Shown here piece after piece: positions 58,802 to 64,000 of a stretch of DNA of 64,000 bases. Every line of letters starts with the position of its first letter. Position 1 is the stretch's first letter. Below the pieces are notes generated by a model. It saw nothing but the letters and a program-made list of their open reading frames with translations, was not told the origin of the DNA and made no database searches. The stretch is taken from positions 46,911,140-46,975,139 of the forward strand of contig OY978526.1 in NCBI GenBank assembly GCA_963854835.1, read 5' to 3'. The stretch is from Megamerina dolium (taxonomy: Eukaryota > Arthropoda > Insecta > Diptera > Megamerinidae). The position numbers and the translations under genes are program-made.

Positions 58802-60045
58802 TATGAAAAGGATTTGTTTTGATTGAAGTTAAAAAAAAATTTCTATTTACTTTCATCCAATTTTGGGTGTGTTCCGTGTAAAATGTTCCTACTGGGTCTT
58901 ATGATTGTTTTTCCCTACTGGGTCTTATGATTGGGGTATGCAATGGTTTTTTGTATACAACTTGCGCTCACAAGTATGCAACAAAATTTTTCAACGACAA
59001 TTTTGCAAGCACTATTTTAGTAGAGACGCATTAACATGGTATTAATTCGCTATTTCCCTAAGTTTTAGAAGCACTATTGTTAGTTTTGACACTTTACTAT
59101 GGCATTAGTAGGTTCGTCGCACGTGTTTTTATTCTATTTAATTTCTTCTTTCAAATTCTTTCTTATATCTACAATACTATTTTTTTCACTTTTAATATTT
59201 ATTTTATAATTATGTATGTATTATTATTACTACTTTAGCATTCAACTTATACAATAAACTTATATATTTCCCTTATGTAATACTACTTTAATATATATGT
59301 ATAATATTCTGCTTACTGCTTAAACTGCGGATCACCGTTGGTCACTCTACTGGATTGCTACAATAGCCGCTGCTGCTGTTGATTGTAGTTGTTGTTGATG
59401 CTGAGATTTTTGCCGCTACTGCTGCTACTGTTGCTGCCTCTGTTATTGCTGTTGCTACTGCTACCGTTATTTTTGTTGTGGTTCTTGCTGGTTTCAGCTA
59501 CTTGTTTCGATTTAGTTTACGCCTTCGCTCTCTTTTTTCTTTTTCAAAGTCACTGGGGGTTTTGAAATCGAATTTTGTTCAGGTGTTGGGTTAGAAATGT
59601 CACCCACAATTTTCAAATCCTTTTGTAGTCTTAATAATGTTACTTTAAATTCTTGTACTTTATATTTTGCCACTTTGACCACTGGTTTTACTTGCTGTTT
59701 TGTTGTTCAATAGGCTCACTAATTTATTCTTTAGTATTGATTACATTAATTTTCCCGAATCTTTTTCGATTAATACTCAATATTTTAATTGTTGTTTGTT
59801 TGTTCATTTATTTTTATTTTATTTCTATCGAAATTTTGTGGTTTTTAATAGGTTGATCAGTCTTTACTCGTGACAAACTCAAAATGTTACACTTTAACTT
59901 CTTCCACTTATTGTTGGCTTATAAATGTATTTATTTTAAATCGTTTTGCGTTTGTGTGTTGAATTTATTTTTCTTTGACTTTAAAAAAACTCAGCCTCTA
60001 ATAAAGTTGTTTTAATAGTTTTGCTCAGCCCAAGTGTTGTGGGTA
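58802..60045 (-). other. Provirus 5' leader
   Basis: 1.24 kb of untranslated leader between primer binding site and gag. A short tandem duplication (CTACTGGGTCTTATGATTG, twice, about 58889-58935) lies near the gag end. No ORF is recognised. Confidence 0.7.
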
Positions 60046-60059
60046 AGTTCCTGGTCGCC
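60046..60059 (-). other. Primer binding site of the provirus
   Basis: The minus strand reads TGGCGACCAGGAAC immediately next to the 5' LTR. The starting TGG fits pairing with a tRNA CCA end. The tRNA species was not assigned. Confidence 0.75.
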
Positions 60060-60493
60060 AATTAAAAGGGGTACGTTGCACTGGGGAAGGAGTTCAAAAT
60101 CTTATTTGAAACTCTCAACCTTTTTCTTTTAAGCGGAAACTTCTTCGTTTTCGCTAACGTTCAACGGAGTCTCAAATCGGAAAAGAAACGCGACTTCTTT
60201 GTTTTGCTTCTTGCTGAGAACTGATTCTTTATTCGTTCTTTTTAATCTTACGTTCTACTTATCTGTGCGCGCAGGCACTTGTATGGATAAATGTATGTAT
60301 GTATAAATGTATGTGTGTGTGTGTGTTTGGTTGTTTGCATGCATTCCATAGTGAGCGTTATTTGCTTGGTCAGCGGAAAAGTGTAACCAAGTTGCATTCG
60401 TTTCAAGAAAGAGTTCGTGTTAGAAGTCTTTCTTGAAATGAATTTTGTTTATTTATTATTTTGTGTGGGTAGTGTAGGACACAATATGTGACT
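60060..60493 (-). repeat. 5' LTR of the env-bearing provirus
   Basis: 434 bp, same length as the 3' LTR. The minus-strand primer binding site (60059-60046) begins directly after its AATT end. Confidence 0.95.
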
Positions 60494-60571
60494 ATATACG
60501 TATATATGAGAATATATAAAACGGTGTATATGTATAATATATGAGATTTATATTAAAGAACTGTGTATATA
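60494..60571. repeat. AT-rich simple tract (right flank of provirus)
   Basis: ATATACGTATATATGAGAAT-type sequence continues the tract interrupted at 50576 and resumes after the rosa mariner at 61850. Confidence 0.7.
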
Positions 60572-61849
60572 AAGGGTTATCCATTTCACGGTTTCAAAAG
60601 TATAGGGCTAGAATTCGACATCTGTCAAACTGAGTTGTTAAAACAATTTCTTTCTTTTTCAGTTCAAAGTCTGACATTTGCGAAAATGGATCGCTTAACT
60701 ATCGCACAACGCACTAAATTGTAAAAACCTACTACAAAAATGGTGATTCTGCCACAGCCACATATCGTGCTTTAAGAGGAGATTATGGTTTACATAATCG
60801 TCCAACTACGCAAGCAATTGGAAAAATTGTGAAGAAATATGAAGAGACTGGATCGGTTACAGATATTGTAAGGCCTGTGCATCATCGTTTCGCTCGTACC
60901 ACCGAAAATATCGCTGTGTTGCCAAAGACCCGAATGTGTCGATTCCTCGTCGTTTTCAGGAACTAGGACTGTCTTACGGCACATTATGGCGTATTTTGCA
61001 TTTGACTCTACACCTACATCCACCTAAAATTCAGCTCACACAACAACTGAAGCCAGCTGACCATTCACAACGTCGTAGATACGTAAAATGGGTGCTTGAA
61101 CAACAGGCGGTGGACGGCGATTTTTCGAACAAAATTTTCTTCAGCGACGAAGCACATTTCTCACTCGGTGGGTATGTTAACAAACAAAATTGTCGTATTT
61201 GGGGTTCTGAGAATCCTCAAGTAATTGAAGAGAGGCCACTACATACACAAAAAGGCACTGCTTGGTCTGGAGGTGTGATTGGACCTTACTTCTTCGAAAA
61301 CGACGATGGAACGACTGTCACCGTCAATTCGGAGCGTTATGGTCATATGATAACCGACTTTTTTTTGCCTGCTATTGAAGAATACGACTTAGAGAATATG
61401 TGGTTTCAACAAGACGGTGCCACATGCCACACAACTCGAGCGAATATGGCTTTATTGCAAGAGAAATTTTCTGGCCGCGTAATTTCTCGTCGTGGCGATA
61501 TCAAGTGGCCACCAAGATCATGCGATTTGACACCGCTTGACTTTTTTTGTGGGGCTACGCGAAAGACCGTGTTTATGCAGATAAATCTTTAACTCTCGAG
61601 CACCTAAAAACCAACATTCGTCACATTATGGCTGAGATACCGCCCAATATGTGTCAAAAAATGGTCGATTATTACCTCAAAAGAATCGATGCTTGCAACA
61701 ATTCGCGTGGTGGTCATTTAAATGATGTAGTATTTCACACATAATGTCAACGTTCAAACTTTATAATAAAAAAGAAATATCATGATAAAAAATATTTTAT
61801 ATGTATTTTATTTACATTTACTTTTGAAACCGCAAAATGGATAACCCTT
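60572..61849 (+). mobile_element. Mariner of the rosa (DD41D) type, 1278 bp
   Basis: The ends read inward AAGGGTTATCCATTT, continuing with about 31 bp of inverted similarity up to GGTTTCAAAAGT. TA flanks both sides (60570-60571, 61850-61851). The single transposase gene is broken by three frameshifts. The catalytic spacing identifies the rosa lineage. Confidence 0.9.
60686..61744 (+). pseudogene. Rosa-type mariner transposase, three frameshifts
   Basis: The frame starts MDRLTIAQRTKL at 60686 and shifts near 60720, giving YKNGDSATATYRALRGDYGL with the helix-turn-helix, then shifts near 60915. The ORF 60936-61592 holds the first Asp (IFFSDEAHFSLGG), the second Asp in QQDGATCHTT and the third in DLTPLDFF. 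There are 41 residues between the second and third Asp, so the triad is DD41D. A last shift near 61550 leads to the C-terminus (LWGYAKDRVYADKS-like block, ending DVVFHT at 61744). The DD41D spacing defines the rosa family first described from Ceratitis rosa. The copy is inactive. Confidence 0.9.
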
Positions 61850-62154
61850 TATATATGTGAATATATATACCAAAACGAAATATATTTGAAAATATGTGTA
61901 TATATATATGGGAATATATAATAAAAGGAGAAATATGTATATATTTAAGGGGAATATATATATACCGAATAAAATATATATGAGAATAAATGTATATACG
62001 TATATATGTGTGGATATATAAGAAATGAAATTTGTGTATATATAAGTGAATATATATACCAAAGTGAAATATATATATGAGAATATATAGAAATGTATAT
62101 GTGATATATATGGGAATATATCAAAATATGTATATAATATATGTGAGAATATAT
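61850..62154. repeat. AT-rich minisatellite-like tract
   Basis: Irregular repeats of the form GAGAATATATA and GTGTATATATA, about 40-60 bp apart, fill the interval between the rosa mariner and the next Gypsy LTR. It looks like the same tract as 50445-50576 and 60494-60571. Confidence 0.75.
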
Positions 62155-62577
62155 TGTAACGAGTATCGATAGTTGATTACTCATCACTATTGGCAGCATC
62201 GAAACGAATGTCAACAAAAAGAAATAAGTAATAACCAGAACAAGCCAACGAGAAAGAAAGAGAAGAATCTCGATAAAGGAAGATTCTGGGGTGTTGCCAA
62301 CAGAGTATAAATAGAGCCAGTGTTGAGAAGAGAGAATCAATTTGATCTCGAACGTGATTGCAGAAACATCGATACAGAGGCAAAACTTGCAAGTACATTT
62401 AAGTGTTATTGTAAGTAGTTGATTATAAGCAGAGTTGATTGTACATAGAGATGATTAAATAAATTGTTGCTGTATATAGTTGTATAAAATAAGTGTTGCA
62501 GTTATTACTAACAGAATCCAGTGATCGAACAAGGTAATTCAAATAGAATTAAACGCTCACATAATAGAAACGTAACA
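62155..62577 (+). repeat. 5' LTR of a SAP-gag Gypsy element, copy f
   Basis: 423 bp from TGTAACGAG to CGTAACA, preceded by ATAT (62151-62154). It lacks about 15 bp between two CACTATT repeats that copy c retains, a deletion between short direct repeats. Confidence 0.95.
62306..62314 (+). promoter_or_regulatory. TATA box of the Gypsy LTR promoter
   Basis: TATAAATAG lies about 150 bp into the LTR and is kept in all copies of the family in this window. Transcription would start some 25-30 bp downstream. An AATAAA at 62458-62463 is a candidate polyadenylation signal. Confidence 0.7.
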
Positions 62578-62579
62578 AT

Positions 62580-62594
62580 TGGTGTCAGAAGTGG
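62580..62594 (+). other. Primer binding site of the SAP-gag Gypsy
   Basis: TGGTGTCAGAAGTGG starts two bases after the LTR, identical to 43036-43050 on the other strand. Confidence 0.85.
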
Positions 62595-62606
62595 CATTCT
62601 GTAAAG

Positions 62607-64000
62607 ATGGTGAAAATTGACCAACTAAAAGTGGACCAGCTTAAAAAGCTGTTGGTAGAGATGAATCTATCGTCATCAGGTGCAAAGGCGGAACTGCTGG
62701 TGAGGCTGAGGCAAGCTATGGAGGCTAAGGGAATTAATGTAGAAGAACATGAGTTCTTCGAGGAATCCGATATACAAGCAGTTGTGCACGCTGAGGAAGA
62801 GAGCAAAATAGATTCGAGTGGTCAACTCATGGAATTCATGAAAACCATGATGCAACAACAGCTACAAGAAAATGCGTCTCGCATTGACTCCAAGTTTCAA
62901 GAACATTCGGTACGCCAAGAGGGCGTTATTAGTGAATTACGTACGGAAATTCAAGGAAATGCGTCTCGCATTGACTCCAAGCTTCAAGAACATTCGGCTG
63001 AATTGCGTATGGAAATTCAAGAAGGTTCGTCTCGCCAAGAAAACTTCATTGGAGAATTCCAGAAGACAATTAACTACAAACTACAAGAAATTTCTGGGCC
63101 TATTAATGAGAAAGTTGCAGAACTAAAAGAACATGTAGATGAAATTTCCGGAGCCATTAATGAAAAAGTTACAGATCTGAAGGAACATGTAGATGATTTG
63201 GAAGATAAGTTCGAGAAATTACAGCACGATCTCAACCAACTAAAAATAAATGGGCCAGCCACATCAGTGATTAGAGATTCAAGTACAATCAAACTAAAGC
63301 CACCAACATTTGACGGAAGCACGCCATTCAATATCTTCAAGCTTCAATTCGAGACAACCGCTTCGAAGAATCAATGGGATGATAGCGACAAGACTGCTGC
63401 TTTAATAGTCGCATTAAAAGGTAATGCTTCCGAGGTGTTACAGATGATTCCAGAGAAAGATCGTGGTAGCTATCAGTCACTGATGGACACACTCCAGCGA
63501 AAATATGGAAATGAATATAAGAGTCAATTACATCGAGTGGAATTGATATCGCGAGTGCAACGGAGTAATGAGAGCCTTCAGGAATTTGCTTCCGACATTG
63601 AGCGCTTATGTCATCTAGCGTTCTCCGGTAATTCGGAAGAGTTCGTCGAAAAAATAAAAATTGAGGCATTCATAGATGGCATACGTGATAGAGAGACAAA
63701 GCGTGCCCTAGTCATGTCACCAAGGAATACTTATGCTGAAACAGTCAGTAGTGCATTGACGTTTGAAGCCGCCAGTTTGATGTGTCGACCAATGCCACGG
63801 ATACGCCAACTAGAAACAGAAACAGCAGATCTGGTTGAAGCAGTGTGTCAGGCATTCAAATCTGTTGCGCAGCCTGAAGGTAGAACAACAGGTCGACGCG
63901 AAAACAAGTTTACTGGTAAGTGCTTCATTTGTGACAAAACAGGACACATGGATATCGTTAAACTAAATGCAGTCAGTTCAGCGGGGCATGAACTGACTCC
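62607..64000 (+). CDS. Gypsy gag with N-terminal SAP-like domain and coiled coil (runs off the edge)
   Basis: The frame is open from ATG 62607 to the window end (464 codons). Residues 1-45 form a SAP-like motif (VDQLKKLLVEMNLSSSGAKA, then ELLVRLRQAM). Residues about 75-215 are a coiled coil built from internal duplications (NASRIDSK...QEHS twice; INEKV...LKEHVD twice). From about residue 227 (IKLKPPTFDGSTPFNIF) it is a typical Ty3/Gypsy capsid (WDDSDKTAALIVALKGNASE, ESLQEFASDIERLCHLAF). A zinc knuckle starts CFICDKTGHM near residue 443, but the fourth Cys is missing at its expected place, and the sequence turns into VKLNAVSSAGHELTP. This suggests another internal deletion. SAP domains bind AT-rich scaffold DNA in other proteins. 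Confidence 0.85.
   Translation, partial: MVKIDQLKVDQLKKLLVEMNLSSSGAKAELLVRLRQAMEAKGINVEEHEFFEESDIQAVVHAEEESKIDSSGQLMEFMKTMMQQQLQENASRIDSKFQEHSVRQEGVISELRTEIQGNASRIDSKLQEHSAELRMEIQEGSSRQENFIGEFQKTINYKLQEISGPINEKVAELKEHVDEISGAINEKVTDLKEHVDDLEDKFEKLQHDLNQLKINGPATSVIRDSSTIKLKPPTFDGSTPFNIFKLQFETTASKNQWDDSDKTAALIVALKGNASEVLQMIPEKDRGSYQSLMDTLQRKYGNEYKSQLHRVELISRVQRSNESLQEFASDIERLCHLAFSGNSEEFVEKIKIEAFIDGIRDRETKRALVMSPRNTYAETVSSALTFEAASLMCRPMPRIRQLETETADLVEAVCQAFKSVAQPEGRTTGRRENKFTGKCFICDKTGHMDIVKLNAVSSAGHELT

Larger units (their letters stand above)
52230..60493 (-). mobile_element. Env-bearing Gypsy provirus (errantivirus-like), 8.26 kb
   Basis: Two 434-bp LTRs (60060-60493 as 5', 52230-52663 as 3') bracket gag, pol and env on the minus strand. 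LTRs start AGTCACATATTG and end AATT, as in the 17.6/297 group of insect endogenous retroviruses. The primer binding site TGGCGACCAGGAAC follows the 5' LTR, and a polypurine AGGGGTGGAGG precedes the 3' LTR. ATAT flanks the provirus (60494-60497 on the right; 50573-50576 on the left, beyond the later Tc1 insertion). A 1.26-kb leader precedes gag. All three genes carry breaks. Confidence 0.95.

Overview
This window looks like a stretch of nuclear genome from a brachyceran (higher) fly, most likely a tephritid fruit fly. It is AT-rich with many (TA)n tracts. Two conserved single-copy host genes have short fly-sized introns, and almost everything else is mobile DNA of dipteran type: BEL/Pao and Gypsy LTR elements, jockey-like and other LINEs, Tc1, mariner (including a DD41D element of the rosa type first described from Ceratitis), PIF/Harbinger and tRNA-derived SINEs. 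The species assignment is inference.

Layout. 1-5.2 kb: truncated Tc1-like element, a BEL/Pao relic split by a 5'-truncated jockey-like LINE plus (TA)n and a SINE head, a ~230-bp tandem repeat, two opposed SINE copies and a 538-bp mariner deletion derivative. 5.2-11 kb: mostly unassigned, with a three-copy unknown repeat, a SINE split by a MITE with a 3-bp target duplication, and a weak two-exon ORF. 11-16 kb: BEL gag-pro-RT relic, a decayed Harbinger transposon (Myb-like ORF plus HARBI1-like transposase) hit by a solo Gypsy LTR, then two LTRs in inverted orientation inside one ATAC duplication. 16.4-18.2 kb: host gene Yif1 (four coding exons, 415 aa, plus strand). 19-23.9 kb: jockey-like LINE, MITE, an endonuclease-type LINE on the minus strand, satellite-like repeats with a fold-back MITE. 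25.3-26.2 kb: MITE dimer with three hairpins. 27.2-29 kb: full-length Tc1-like transposon with an intact transposase. 29.7-30.8 kb: MITE nested in its own relative. 33.1-39.4 kb: host gene WDR20 (four coding exons, 901 aa, minus strand) with a LINE fragment in its long first intron.

40.6-43.5 kb is a Gypsy element whose middle is deleted so that an N-terminal SAP-like gag domain is fused in frame to RNase H. A second copy of that family enters the window at 62.2 kb and runs off the right edge with a long SAP/coiled-coil gag. 44-50.3 kb carries BEL/Pao sequence (one GC-rich gag fragment, one near-complete coding region interrupted by a complete SINE with a 14-bp target duplication). 50.4-62.2 kb was apparently one AT-rich simple-sequence tract that received, in turn, an env-bearing Gypsy (errantivirus-like) provirus, a Tc1 copy placed exactly on the provirus/genome junction, a rosa mariner and the SAP-gag Gypsy.

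The two host genes act in separate processes (ER-Golgi trafficking; deubiquitinase regulation) and share only neighbourhood. The most interesting material is the SAP-gag Gypsy family, its in-frame deletion fusion, and the nested insertions whose order can be read from target duplications.
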